Assembly: GCA_965214125.1 (NCBI GenBank)
Contig: CBDCBA010000001.1
Span: forward strand, 1 to 63,754
DNA: 63,754 bases
Source: CBDCBA01 sp965214125
GTDB lineage: Bacteria; Planctomycetota; Phycisphaerae; Tepidisphaerales; Tepidisphaeraceae
Direction: 5' to 3'
This document shows, one piece after another, positions 33,577 to 41,743 of the stretch (positions are counted from its first letter, which is position 1; each line of letters opens with the position of its first letter). Under the pieces are notes generated by a model, which saw nothing but the letters and a program-made list of their open reading frames with translations, was not told the origin of the DNA and searched no databases. The position numbers and the translations under genes are program-made.

Positions 33577-34509
33577 CTAGCGGTTTCGCGCGGCGCCGTT
33601 GCGGGCGTTGCGACGGGCGTGCTCGATGCTGTCGCGAACCCACGGCTGCGCCTCGAGGCGCGTTTTGGAAATCATCTGGCCGGTGCCCTCGCAGATGCCG
33701 TAGGTCTTGTTGTCAATCTTCGCCAGGGCGTGGTCGATTTCCTCGATGATCTTGCGATCACGGTGAATGAGGTTGAGGGTGAACTCCTGCTCGTAGTTGT
33801 CGGTGCCCTGGTCGGCCATGTGCAGGGGCAGGTGCGAGAGGTTAGATCCCTCGCCTTGAAGGGCCTCCTTTTCCATGCCCTCCATGTCGCCGAGGAGTTG
33901 GCGGCGCTTTTGCAGGAGCAGGTCGCGGAACTTGGCGAGGTCGCGGGCGTTGAGCTTCGACTTGGCGAGGCGCGGCCGCTCGGCTATCACGTCATCGTTC
34001 GCACCGGAGCTGCCCGGTTTCCCGGCGAGGAAGCTCAGGCCTGGGCCGGCGCTGACGCTCTTGGCCTTGACGTCACGGGCCACGGCGCCCTCGGTGGGCA
34101 TCTTGACGTCGAGATCGGGCTTGGCCGGGCGACGCTTTGAAGGGGTCGCCTTCTTGCTCGATTTCGTACGGCTCGTCGACTTTGTCGTTGCCTTGGCCGA
34201 CTTTGCGGCGGTTCGGGCGTTGGCCTTAGCCGGCTTGCGGGCGGAGGTTGCCTTGGCCTTGGCGGCGGTCGACTTGGACGTCTTCTTGGCTGCGGGCTTC
34301 GACGCCTTCCTGGCGGCCCGCTTCTTCGACGTGGCCTTGGGCCTGGCCTTGGCGGTCGCCTTCTTTGCCTTCGCCGCGGGCTTGGGCGGGGTTGGCGACG
34401 ACTTCTTTACGGGCTTTTTCGCCGCCTTCGGCTTGGCCGACTTGCCAGACTTGGAAGTCGCGGCGGGTTTGCGGGCGGACGTGCGGGAGGTCTTGGTCTG
34501 CTTGGCCAC
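33577..34509 (-). CDS. DksA/TraR-family protein with long histone-H1-like N-terminus
   Basis: 310 aa. Residues 1-135 are Lys/Ala/Ser/Pro-rich with AKKP, KPAAK and KKATPSK repeats, like histone H1/Hc1 tails. Residues about 190-310 are the DksA/TraR fold: LNARDLAKFRDLLLQKRRQL, a Glu/Asp coiled-coil tip (LPLHMADQGTDNYEQE) and the finger YGICEGTGQMISKTRLEAQPW. Only one Cys of the four-Cys zinc finger remains. DksA-type proteins enter the RNA polymerase secondary channel; the basic tail suggests DNA binding too. GTG start: GGAGG (34516-34520) precedes by 6 nt. TATCGT at 34536-34541 may be its -10. Confidence 0.82.
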   Translation of the reverse strand: MAKQTKTSRTSARKPAATSKSGKSAKPKAAKKPVKKSSPTPPKPAAKAKKATAKARPKATSKKRAARKASKPAAKKTSKSTAAKAKATSARKPAKANARTAAKSAKATTKSTSRTKSSKKATPSKRRPAKPDLDVKMPTEGAVARDVKAKSVSAGPGLSFLAGKPGSSGANDDVIAERPRLAKSKLNARDLAKFRDLLLQKRRQLLGDMEGMEKEALQGEGSNLSHLPLHMADQGTDNYEQEFTLNLIHRDRKIIEEIDHALAKIDNKTYGICEGTGQMISKTRLEAQPWVRDSIEHARRNARNGAARNR

Positions 34510-34868
34510 GGAAGCCCTCCAGTAGGGGAATCACGACGATAATTCGGCTCAGTGCCGGGCTCGCCGCTGGCTGCGGCTGGACGGCTGCGGATCGGCCACG
34601 AGGCGGCCGAGGAGGCACCTCGACCGGACATCGTCCGACGGGGAGCCGGCGGCGTCGCGATCTCCCACCCGTGAACGTCAGCAAAGTTGCGACCGCCGAC
34701 CGAACGGGGGCCGAACCATACGATTTCGACGGCCAAAGTCAAGCAAGACGGCGTGTCGGACCCAGCTAAGATAACAACCTCGCACGGCTGATCAGCCATT
34801 GCTCATCAACAATTTACGTTCAGCGAGACGGCCGCTTTCGACGTCGGCCTGACACGCTGGGGTCGCAG
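34510..34868. other. Gene-less 359-nt interval
   Basis: Holds the Shine-Dalgarno and probable -10 of the DksA-like gene (34516-34541). The rest has no open frame with coding character. The part from about 34740 to 34830 is AT-richer (taagataacaac, catcaacaatttacg). No hairpin terminator or known RNA was recognised. Confidence 0.5.
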
Positions 34869-35798
34869 TTATTGGTCAGGATCGGAACTCTGTTGAGACA
34901 GTCGCTCAAGTAACTCCGCGACATAGGCCCGCACGCCATCCCGGTCGCGGCGGAGGCCGTCGCGAAGCTGGTGACGGTCGAAGAAGACGACTGCGGCCTC
35001 GGTCGAGTAGTGGTTCTTTGGCCCGTCCCCGCGGTGGTCGACCACCGTCGCACCGCTGCCCGACAGTTCGGCGGCCATCTGGGCGGGCTCGCACCAGTAA
35101 AGGTACTGCTCAATCAGGTTGTAGATCCGGCCGGCGACCTGATCGTCGCCCACGGCGGCGGCGAGGGCGTCGGCAACGTCCTGCACGTGCGTGATCTTGC
35201 CGCCACGTTCGGTGTCGACCGTCTCGCCGCGCCGGGCCCGATCGATCAGCTTGAACCACTGGCTGCGCTCGAGGTTGGGGTCGACCCCGTAGACCGCCGC
35301 GGGCCGCCACGCGCTCGTGTTCATGCCGTAGGCGTGGTGGTACGCCTTCAGGTGGGGCTCGAGCGCGGCTTTGTAGGCGCCGTAGAGGTTGCCCGGCCAG
35401 GTCGGGTGCGTCTCGTCGATCGTTGGCGTCGTCACGATCTCGTGGTTCGCCGCCGCCGAGGAGACGAAGAGGAACTGGCCCACCTTCTGCTGCCGGGCCG
35501 TCTCGAGCAGGTCGAGCGAGCCGAGCACATTTTGCCGGAAGTGGTCAAAGGCCCCGCCCTCGCGGACAGCCGACCAGTCGACACCGTTGTGGATAACGGC
35601 GTCGACGCCGTCGCAGAGCGTGTTCATCGCCTCGCGATCCGAGAGGTCGCCCTCGACGAACTTGGCCACGTACGGCTCAATGTGATCGCGTCGACTCGAC
35701 TCGCGTACGAGCGCCCGCACGGCGTGGCCACGCTCGTGGAGCGCCTTAGCCGTGTAGAAGCCGATGAACCCGCTTGCGCCGGTAAGTGCGACCTGCAT
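34869..35798 (-). CDS. NAD-dependent epimerase/dehydratase
   Basis: 309 aa. Extended SDR: N-terminal ALTGASGFIGFYTAKAL (GxxGxxG NAD loop at residues 7-13), DLSDREAM, the catalytic YxxxK as Y-G-A-Y-K, and a Ser-rich stretch LFVSSAAANHE. Such proteins epimerise, reduce or dehydrate nucleotide sugars or related carbonyls; the substrate cannot be assigned. Between it and the upstream sod gene on the same strand lies a single GTAG-type REP hairpin (35823-35847). No clear ribosome-binding site was seen; TATTCT lies immediately before the ATG. Confidence 0.88.
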   Translation of the reverse strand: MQVALTGASGFIGFYTAKALHERGHAVRALVRESSRRDHIEPYVAKFVEGDLSDREAMNTLCDGVDAVIHNGVDWSAVREGGAFDHFRQNVLGSLDLLETARQQKVGQFLFVSSAAANHEIVTTPTIDETHPTWPGNLYGAYKAALEPHLKAYHHAYGMNTSAWRPAAVYGVDPNLERSQWFKLIDRARRGETVDTERGGKITHVQDVADALAAAVGDDQVAGRIYNLIEQYLYWCEPAQMAAELSGSGATVVDHRGDGPKNHYSTEAAVVFFDRHQLRDGLRRDRDGVRAYVAELLERLSQQSSDPDQ

Positions 35799-35822
35799 GA
35801 GAATACTCCGACTCAGAACCGA

Positions 35823-35847
35823 CTGCGACTCGAGGAGTCGCAGCTAC
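35823..35847 (-). repeat. Single GTAG REP hairpin
   Basis: On the minus strand GTAG (35847-35844) precedes a perfect 8-bp hairpin ctgcgact-5 nt-agtcgcag (35843-35823). It sits between sod and the epimerase gene. Confidence 0.6.
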
Positions 35848-35868
35848 CTACACCTTTATTGGGATCGT

Positions 35869-36666
35869 TTAGCGTTGGTATGGCGCGCTGACCATTTCGT
35901 AGAGAGCGTTGACGCTCGTCCAGTCGATGACGTCGACGAACGCCTTTACGTAGTCGCCGCGGCGATTCTGGTAGGTGAGGTAGTAGGCGTGCTCCCAAAC
36001 GTCTAGCGGCAGCAGGGGCATGACGCCGGGCATGAGGAAGCGGTCGTGGTCGCCGACTGAGGCGATGTGCAGGCGGACGGCGATCGGGTCGAAGACCAGC
36101 GCCACCCACCCGCTGCCCTTGACCGTGCCGGCGACGGACGTCCACTGCTTCTTAAACCCGTCGAAGCCGTCAAAATCCTTTTGGATGGCGTCGGCAATCT
36201 TGCCGCGTGGGTCGCCGCCCATGCGGCCCTGCTCGTCGGGGCCCATCGTCGCCCAGAAGAGCGAGTGGAGTGCGTGCCCGCCGTAGTTGAAGCTCAAATC
36301 GCGCTCGAGCCCGCCGAGCGTGGCCCCCTCGGCTCCCTTGGCGATGGCCTCGACCGTTTTGTTCAACCCGTCGACGTAGCCCTGGTGGTGCTTGTCGTGG
36401 TGAAGCTCCATCGTCCGCTGGTCGATCGTCGGCTGGAGCGCGTCGTAGGCGTAGGGAAGGGGCGGCAGGGCGTACTTGCCGTCCTTCGCGGTGGCGTTGA
36501 GCGTTTTGGCGAGCTTCTCGGGCAACTGCGGGCCGCCGTGCCCCATCGGCTGGCCGGCTGCGGAGGCGGAGCGGGTCATCGCCAGGAGCCCGCCCAGCCC
36601 GCCGGCAAGGGCGGCCGTCGCGGGAAGCTTTGAGACGATGTCGCGGCGTGACGGGTTGTGGGTCAT
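35869..36666 (-). CDS. Fe/Mn superoxide dismutase, Tat-exported
   Basis: 265 aa. The N-terminus SRRDIVSKLPATAALAGGLG is a twin-arginine signal, ending near ASA at about 36. The mature enzyme has the four metal ligands: LHHDKHHQGY (His), GGHALHSLFW (His), and D and H of DVWEHAYYL. It dismutates superoxide in the periplasm or at the cell surface. The ATG at 36666 is supported by TACGTT 7 nt upstream; an in-frame upstream ATG at 36675 is less likely. It is divergent from lspA across an 83-nt gap. Confidence 0.93.
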   Translation of the reverse strand: MTHNPSRRDIVSKLPATAALAGGLGGLLAMTRSASAAGQPMGHGGPQLPEKLAKTLNATAKDGKYALPPLPYAYDALQPTIDQRTMELHHDKHHQGYVDGLNKTVEAIAKGAEGATLGGLERDLSFNYGGHALHSLFWATMGPDEQGRMGGDPRGKIADAIQKDFDGFDGFKKQWTSVAGTVKGSGWVALVFDPIAVRLHIASVGDHDRFLMPGVMPLLPLDVWEHAYYLTYQNRRGDYVKAFVDVIDWTSVNALYEMVSAPYQR

Positions 36667-36673
36667 GCGGCGC

Positions 36674-36679
36674 AACGTA
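36674..36679 (-). promoter_or_regulatory. -10 box TACGTT, superoxide dismutase
   Basis: Minus-strand TACGTT ends 7 nt before the ATG at 36666. Confidence 0.5.
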
Positions 36680-36729
36680 CCGGCGTCGCCGCGTTGGCGT
36701 CATCGGCGAATTCGCGCGGCCCCGCGGTC

Positions 36730-36735
36730 TACACT
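36730..36735 (+). promoter_or_regulatory. -10-like TACACT, lspA
   Basis: TACACT ends 14 nt before the ATG at 36750, implying a very short leader of about 7 nt. Confidence 0.4.
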
Positions 36736-36749
36736 TTGCCGGCCCCCGC

Positions 36750-37382
36750 ATGACTACGACCTTCCCGCCCCGGACCCGCCTGCCGTTGACCATCGCGATC
36801 GCCCTCGCGTTGGTCATCGCCGCGCTGGTGGCGGACCTCTGGGTAAAAAACGCCGCCTGGGATCACTTTGTCGAGGCGAGCGTCCGCAACGAGGTTGGCC
36901 GCGTCCTGCTCCAGCGCACGAGCGAGCCGGACGCCGTCGTGATCCCGCACGGCCTCGAACTGACGGCCGTCGCCAACCAGGGGGCGGCGATGGGGATGGG
37001 CCAGGGACGGCAGACGCTGTTCCTGATTGTCAGTTGCGTGGCGGTCGTGGCGTTGGTCGCGTTTTTCGTTCACAGCCTGCGTCGGCCGATCGGCGGGCCG
37101 AAGCGGCAGGCGATCTACCGCACGGTGCTGGCCCTGCTGATGGCCGGCGTGCTGGGCAATTTTTACGACCGGGTGCAGTTCGGCTACGTGCGCGACATGT
37201 TCCACATGCTGCCGCGCGTGCCGTGGCCGAACTGGGTGCCGCTGGTCGGGGGCGACGCGATCTTCCCGTGGGTTTTCAACCTGGCGGACGTTTACCTGTG
37301 CGCGGGCGTCGCGGTCATCCTGGTGCTGGGCCTGTTCCCGCCACCGGAGGAGCAGCCCGAAGTGCAAGAGGCCGGCGAATGA
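36750..37382 (+). CDS. lspA: Lipoprotein signal peptidase (signal peptidase II)
   Basis: 210 aa with four membrane helices. The catalytic aspartates are in GNFYDR (D140) and FNLADVYL (D180). The loop between helix 1 and 2 is longer than in E. coli LspA. It cleaves signal peptides of diacylglyceryl-modified prolipoproteins in the inner membrane. The stop overlaps the ATG of ribD by four bases (ATGA). Confidence 0.9.
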   Translation: MTTTFPPRTRLPLTIAIALALVIAALVADLWVKNAAWDHFVEASVRNEVGRVLLQRTSEPDAVVIPHGLELTAVANQGAAMGMGQGRQTLFLIVSCVAVVALVAFFVHSLRRPIGGPKRQAIYRTVLALLMAGVLGNFYDRVQFGYVRDMFHMLPRVPWPNWVPLVGGDAIFPWVFNLADVYLCAGVAVILVLGLFPPPEEQPEVQEAGE

Positions 37383-38563
37383 GCGACGGCGACGCCGGCT
37401 GGATGCGCCTCGCAATCGACCGCGCCGTCGGCGCCCGAGGCCGCGTCGAGCCCAACCCGCTCGTCGGGTGCGCGATCGTGAAGGACAACGCGCTGGTGGG
37501 CGTCGGCCGGCACGAGCGATATGGCCAGGCGCACGCGGAGCCCAACGCGCTCGCTGTTGCGGGCGAGCGCGCGACCGGTGCGACGGCGTACGTCACGCTC
37601 GAGCCGTGCTGTCATCGCGGCGGCGAGAAGCAGACGCCGCCGTGCGCGCCGCGGCTGATCGACGCCGGCGTGGCCCGTGTCGTGATCGGCTGCCTCGATC
37701 CGAATCCGCGCGTCAGCGGCGGCGGGGTCCAGATGCTGAACGAAGCCGGCGTCGAGGTGGAGGTCGGCCTGCTCGGCGAGGCGTGCCGGCAACTCATCGC
37801 GCCGTTCCACGCGCGGCAACGGCTCGGCCGGCCGTACGTGACGTTGAAGTGGGCGATCAGTGCCGACGGCCGCGTGGCCGGGCGCGGCGGGCGGCCGGTG
37901 CGGATCACAAATGAGCGGTCCGATCGGCTAGTGCAGCAAGTGCGCGGCCGGTGCGACGCGATTGCCGTCGGCACGAACACGTTGCTGAACGACGATCCGA
38001 AGCTCACCGCGCGCGGCCCCAATCCGCCGCGGTCGCCGGTGCGCGTGGTGTTCAGCAATTCGCTGAAACTCTCCCACGACCGGCAACTCTGGCGCGATGG
38101 CCCGCAGGCGATCGTCTACACGCACGACGCTCACGATGACTACGGCGAACACGTCGTGACGTCGCTTCCGCGGCACGTGCTCGTCGTCCGCCTGCCCGCT
38201 CACGCCAACGGCCGCGGCGGGCATCGCTTCCGCATGACCGACGCCTATGCCGATCTTCACAAGCGTGGCGTCACGCACCTGCTCGTCGAGCCGGGGCCGA
38301 AGCTGGCGAGCGACTTGATTGCAAAGGGCTTGTGCGACCGCGTCTGGGTCTTTCGTGGTCAGCACGCGATTGGCGACGACGGCCTCGCCGCTACGGAGCT
38401 GCCAAGTGACTGGTCGCCCGTCGCCACCCTCGGCCTCGCCGGCGACACGCTCGCGGAGTACATGCCCGACGGCCCCGCGTGCTTCGGCCGCTTCCCCTCG
38501 CCCGATCTGGCAATCGCCGGCGCCGGGTCGCTGTCGGCGGCGGTCGCGGCAGCAACGGGCTGA
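37379..38563 (+). CDS. ribD: Bifunctional riboflavin deaminase/reductase
   Basis: 394 aa. N-terminal deaminase with PNPLVGCAIV, the zinc His in GQAHAEPNAL, and EPCCHRGGEKQTPPC carrying the Cys ligands. C-terminal reductase: YVTLKWAISADGRVAG, DAIAVGTNTLLNDDPKLTAR and LLVEPGPKLASDLI. It performs the deamination and NADPH reduction of the pyrimidine intermediate in riboflavin synthesis. Coupled to lspA by the ATGA overlap, an odd functional mix. No other rib gene is in the window. Confidence 0.95.
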   Translation: MSDGDAGWMRLAIDRAVGARGRVEPNPLVGCAIVKDNALVGVGRHERYGQAHAEPNALAVAGERATGATAYVTLEPCCHRGGEKQTPPCAPRLIDAGVARVVIGCLDPNPRVSGGGVQMLNEAGVEVEVGLLGEACRQLIAPFHARQRLGRPYVTLKWAISADGRVAGRGGRPVRITNERSDRLVQQVRGRCDAIAVGTNTLLNDDPKLTARGPNPPRSPVRVVFSNSLKLSHDRQLWRDGPQAIVYTHDAHDDYGEHVVTSLPRHVLVVRLPAHANGRGGHRFRMTDAYADLHKRGVTHLLVEPGPKLASDLIAKGLCDRVWVFRGQHAIGDDGLAATELPSDWSPVATLGLAGDTLAEYMPDGPACFGRFPSPDLAIAGAGSLSAAVAAATG

Positions 38564-38578
38564 TCCGAACCCGGCGGC

Positions 38579-38584
38579 TACGCT
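38579..38584 (+). promoter_or_regulatory. -10 box TACGCT, FGGY kinase
   Basis: Ends 8 nt before the ATG at 38593. Confidence 0.45.
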
Positions 38585-38592
38585 CGGCCACC

Positions 38593-39873
38593 ATGTTGCT
38601 CGCGATCGACATCGGTTCGTCCTCGGTCAAGGCGGCCCTGTTGGACGGTGAAACGATTGCCGGCGAGGTTGCGTCGGCGGCGTTCGCGACGCGGTACGAA
38701 GGCGACCGCGTGGAGGTCGACGCCGCGGCCGTGGATGCAGCAATCGGCACCGCCGTCGAAACCCTCGACCTTGCAACGGTCACGCGCGTCGGCCTGACCG
38801 GCATGGGCCCGGCGTGGCTGGCGCTGGACGCGGCCGGCGACGCGATTACGCCGATCGTCACGCACCAGGACCGCCGCAGTCTCGCGCAGGCGCGGGCGAT
38901 CGAGGCGGCCATCGGGCACGAGCGGCACCTCGCCCTCGCCGGCAACCGGCCCGCGCCGGGCGGCATCAGCAGCACCGTTGCCCGCTGGTTCGCCGAGGAG
39001 ACCGACGCGATCCAGCGGGCCGCGACGCTGGGACATCTGCCGACGTACGTGACCGCCCGCATGACCGGCGAGCGCGCGATCGACCCGAGCAACGCCGCGT
39101 TCACGGGGCTGATGGACGTGGCGACGGTGCGGTGGTCGCCCGAACTGTGCGACGCGGCGAAGGTGCCGCTGGCCACGCTGCCGTTCATCCGCGATGCGGC
39201 GACGCCGATCGGCCTGACCCGCGGCGACGCCTACGGCCTGCCGAACAGGTTGCCGGTCTTCGGCGGGTTCGTCGACGGCAGCGGCATGCTGTTGGCCGCC
39301 GGCGCGACCGCGGGAACGCTGGGCCACTCGGCGGGCAGCACGGACGTGCTGGCGCTCTGCCTGGACCGGCCGATGCCGCGGGAAGGCCTGCTCTGCCGGC
39401 CGCTGGGGACCGGCGGACTGTGGGTCAGCGCCGCCACGCAGGCCGCCGGCGGGGCGGCGGTCGCGTGGGCGCGGCGGCTGATGTTCAGCGAGATGAGCGA
39501 CGCCGCCTTCGCCGCTGTCTTTCGCCGGGCGGCCGAACAACGCGACGACCTGCCCGCGTTCGACCCGCACCTGGCGGGGGACCGCCAACAGGTCGACCAG
39601 CCGACGGCGTCGCTCGCGCAGCTCACGCTCGCCCACGACCGCGAGGCCGTTCTTGCCGCGATCGTGCGCGGCTTGGTCGAGAACCATTTGATGCGCCTGC
39701 ATCGCCTGTTGACGCTGGCCGAGGAGGCGGGTGTGACGATTACGCCGAATGTCGTAACCACCGGCGGCGGCGGCCCGCTCGCCGCCCTCTGCCACGCGCG
39801 CTGGCCGACGCGCGGGTGGCGTTTCGACACGGTCGCCCAAGCAACCCTCCGCGGCCTGGCGGCGCTGCGATGA
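38593..39873 (+). CDS. FGGY-family carbohydrate kinase (xylulokinase-like)
   Basis: 426 aa, shorter than typical xylulokinase (about 490). ASKHA fold: phosphate-1 loop AIDIGSSSVKAALLDG (residues 4-19), VGLTGMGPAWLALD, PIVTHQDRRS (Asp of the active site) and GGFVDGSGMLLAAGATAGTLGHSAGSTDVL (phosphate-2). The adenosine loop near VVTTGGGGPLAAL is intact. It phosphorylates a sugar or polyol; the identity is not clear. It begins 29 nt after ribD with its own TACGCT box. Confidence 0.85.
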   Translation: MLLAIDIGSSSVKAALLDGETIAGEVASAAFATRYEGDRVEVDAAAVDAAIGTAVETLDLATVTRVGLTGMGPAWLALDAAGDAITPIVTHQDRRSLAQARAIEAAIGHERHLALAGNRPAPGGISSTVARWFAEETDAIQRAATLGHLPTYVTARMTGERAIDPSNAAFTGLMDVATVRWSPELCDAAKVPLATLPFIRDAATPIGLTRGDAYGLPNRLPVFGGFVDGSGMLLAAGATAGTLGHSAGSTDVLALCLDRPMPREGLLCRPLGTGGLWVSAATQAAGGAAVAWARRLMFSEMSDAAFAAVFRRAAEQRDDLPAFDPHLAGDRQQVDQPTASLAQLTLAHDREAVLAAIVRGLVENHLMRLHRLLTLAEEAGVTITPNVVTTGGGGPLAALCHARWPTRGWRFDTVAQATLRGLAALR

Positions 39874-39917
39874 CGCCGGGACCGATTAGCGTTGCAATTT
39901 AGCTATTCGGCCCAAAC

Positions 39918-39993
39918 CGCGTTGCAACGCAACGCTGGTCCGGCCTCGGGACCGCCTGCAAGCTCGCTCAGACCGGCGTTGCGTTGCAACGCG
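39918..39993. repeat. 18-bp inverted repeat (cgcgttgcaacgcaacgc)
   Basis: Arms 39918-39935 and 39976-39993 are perfect complements, extendable inward with G-T pairing (gctggtc/gaccggc). The 40-nt centre is unstructured by eye. It has no GTAG foot, unlike the other palindromes. Confidence 0.75.
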
Positions 39994-40052
39994 TTTCGGG
40001 CGCGAGCGAGGACCGTCCAAGCCGCTCTGAATCGAATCCGTTCGCATCCTCC

Positions 40053-40128
40053 GGGTAGCCGCGGAGCTTGCTCCGCGCTTCGGGCGCTACGCGGTGTGCC
40101 CAGCGCGGAGCAAGCTCCGCGGCTACCC
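40053..40128. repeat. REPIN-like palindrome 3
   Basis: 27-bp perfect inverted repeat (40053-40079 / 40102-40128) with a 22-nt loop. Each half reads GTAGC plus a hairpin (cgcggagc-tt-gctccgcg), ending in CTAC on the far side. Confidence 0.85.
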
Positions 40129-40159
40129 CAGGAACGCTACAGAGAATGGAGATGTGCTC

Positions 40160-40165
40160 TAAGCT
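40160..40165 (+). promoter_or_regulatory. -10 box TAAGCT, acyl-CoA-dehydrogenase-like gene
   Basis: Ends 8 nt before the GTG at 40174 and decides that start. Confidence 0.45.
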
Positions 40166-40173
40166 CTCGCATC

Positions 40174-41139
40174 GTGTCGCGGGTTCCAAACGACTCACAG
40201 TTTCCTCACGCCGCCTGGCAGCGCCTGGTGCGCGAGGGCGGCACGCGGTGGGCGGTTCCGCGTGAGTTTGGGGGCGACGCGCTGGATCCGCTGGTGCTGC
40301 ACCGCCACTACGAACGCCTCGCTCGCGAGTCGCTTGCGGTGGCGTTTGTCCTCACGCAGCACGACAGTTGCGCCGGCTTTCTCGCGGCGGGCGACTCGCC
40401 GCTGGCGGGCGGGCGGCTGCGGTCGTTCGCGGCGGGGGAGCGGCTGGGGAGTGTGGCGATCAGCCACCTGACCACGAGCCGCGCCGGCGGCGTGACGGCG
40501 AGGCTCGACGGCGAATCAATCCTGCTCAATGGCCTCGCCCCTTGGTGCACGGCCGCGGACGTGGCCGACGATCTCGCCGTGGCCGCGAAGACGGAAGAGG
40601 GCCGGCAGGTGCTCGTGCTCGTCTGCCCGAAGGAGGACGCGGGCGTGACCGTCGGGCCGCCGCCGCCGATCGTGGCGTTGGCCGAGACGCGGACCGGGCC
40701 GATCGGGTTCGACGGCGTACGCCTGCCGCGCGAGCGGCTCATCGCCGGGCCGGGCGAGGGCGTGCTCCGGCGACGGACCAACAAGCTGCCGATCGGCCAG
40801 GCGTTCCTCGCGCTCGGCCACACTGCGGCGGCCGTTGATCTGATTCGGCCGGAAGATGCCGACGTCGCCGACCGGCTCGAAACCGAGCTGTCGGGCGAAC
40901 AGCAGGCGGTGTATCGACACGCCGCCGATCCCACCGACGCCGCGGAGGGCGATCGCATTCGCGGCCGCACGATCGCCTTGGCGCAGCGGGCGTGCCTGGC
41001 GGCGGTGGCGGTTCACAAGGGGGCGGCCCTAGTCAACGGTCACCCGGCGCAGCGGCTGGCACGCGAGGCACTCTTCCTGCTCGTCTGGAGCTGCCCCGGC
41101 GGCGTGCGCGACTGCACGCTCGCGGAGTTGACGCTGTGA
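40174..41139 (+). CDS. Short acyl-CoA dehydrogenase-like protein
   Basis: 321 aa starting with GTG at 40174. The N-terminal alpha domain is brief (WAVPREFGG, LVLHRHYERLARESLAVAFV). The beta domain is recognisable: GERLGSVAISHLTTSRAGGV, LNGLAPWCTAADVADDLAVA and TGPIGFDGVRLPRERLIAGP. The C-terminal FAD-binding helical domain is shortened to about 80 residues, and the usual catalytic Glu region is not evident. It may be a flavoprotein of altered activity. The stop overlaps the tlyA-like ATG (TGATG). Confidence 0.7.
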   Translation: MSRVPNDSQFPHAAWQRLVREGGTRWAVPREFGGDALDPLVLHRHYERLARESLAVAFVLTQHDSCAGFLAAGDSPLAGGRLRSFAAGERLGSVAISHLTTSRAGGVTARLDGESILLNGLAPWCTAADVADDLAVAAKTEEGRQVLVLVCPKEDAGVTVGPPPPIVALAETRTGPIGFDGVRLPRERLIAGPGEGVLRRRTNKLPIGQAFLALGHTAAAVDLIRPEDADVADRLETELSGEQQAVYRHAADPTDAAEGDRIRGRTIALAQRACLAAVAVHKGAALVNGHPAQRLAREALFLLVWSCPGGVRDCTLAELTL

Positions 41140-41729
41140 TGCCCGACCCGCAGCACGATTACGTCTCGCGCGGCGGGCTGAAGCTCGCCCACGGCCTCGA
41201 CGCGTTTGGCATCGATGCGAGCAATCGCGTTTGCTGCGATCTGGGGTGCAGCACGGGCGGCTTCACAGACGTGCTGCTCCGTCGCGGCGCGGCCCGCATC
41301 TTCGCCGTCGATACCGGCTACGGTGTGCTCGACTGGCGGCTGCGCAACGACAACCGCGTTGTCGTCATGGAACGTCAGAACGCGATGCACGTCGAGCTGC
41401 CCGAGCCGGTGGCGCTGGCCGTCATCGATGCCGGGTGGACGCGGCAGGCGAAGATTTTGCCGCACGTCCGCACCCTGCTGGCGGCCGGCGGGGAGGTCGT
41501 GACACTCGTGAAGCCGCACTACGAATCGGACGCGGCCGAGCTCCGCAAGTCGGGCGGCGTTCTGCTCGAAGAACGGTTGTCCGCCGTGCTCGACGCCGTG
41601 CGGAACGACGCCGCGGCGTGCGGGTTTTGGTGGGTCGCGGAGACGGCGAGCCCGATCACGGGCAGTCGCGGCAAGAACGCGCGGGGGAACGTCGAGATCC
41701 TCGCGCACCTGCGGCCGACGACCGCGTAG
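41139..41729 (+). CDS. TlyA-like rRNA methyltransferase lacking the S4 domain
   Basis: 196 aa. FtsJ/RrmJ-type core: YVSRGGLKLAHGLDAFGI, CCDLGCSTGGFTDVLLRRGA (SAM loop), VDTGYGVLDWRLRNDNRVVV, VTLVKPHYE and SPITGSRGKNARGNVEIL. TlyA proteins 2'-O-methylate rRNA. The N-terminal S4 RNA-binding domain (about 60 residues) normally present is missing, and the protein starts at YVSRGG. It is coupled by one-base overlap to the acyl-CoA-dehydrogenase-like gene. Confidence 0.85.
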   Translation: MPDPQHDYVSRGGLKLAHGLDAFGIDASNRVCCDLGCSTGGFTDVLLRRGAARIFAVDTGYGVLDWRLRNDNRVVVMERQNAMHVELPEPVALAVIDAGWTRQAKILPHVRTLLAAGGEVVTLVKPHYESDAAELRKSGGVLLEERLSAVLDAVRNDAAACGFWWVAETASPITGSRGKNARGNVEILAHLRPTTA

Positions 41730-41743
41730 GGTCATCTTCGGAG

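Larger units (their letters stand above)
39874..40173. other. Intergenic interval with two inverted repeats
   Basis: 300 nt without a gene. It holds an 18-bp inverted repeat (39918-39993), a REPIN-like palindrome (40053-40128) and the -10 box of the next gene (40160-40165). Confidence 0.6.
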
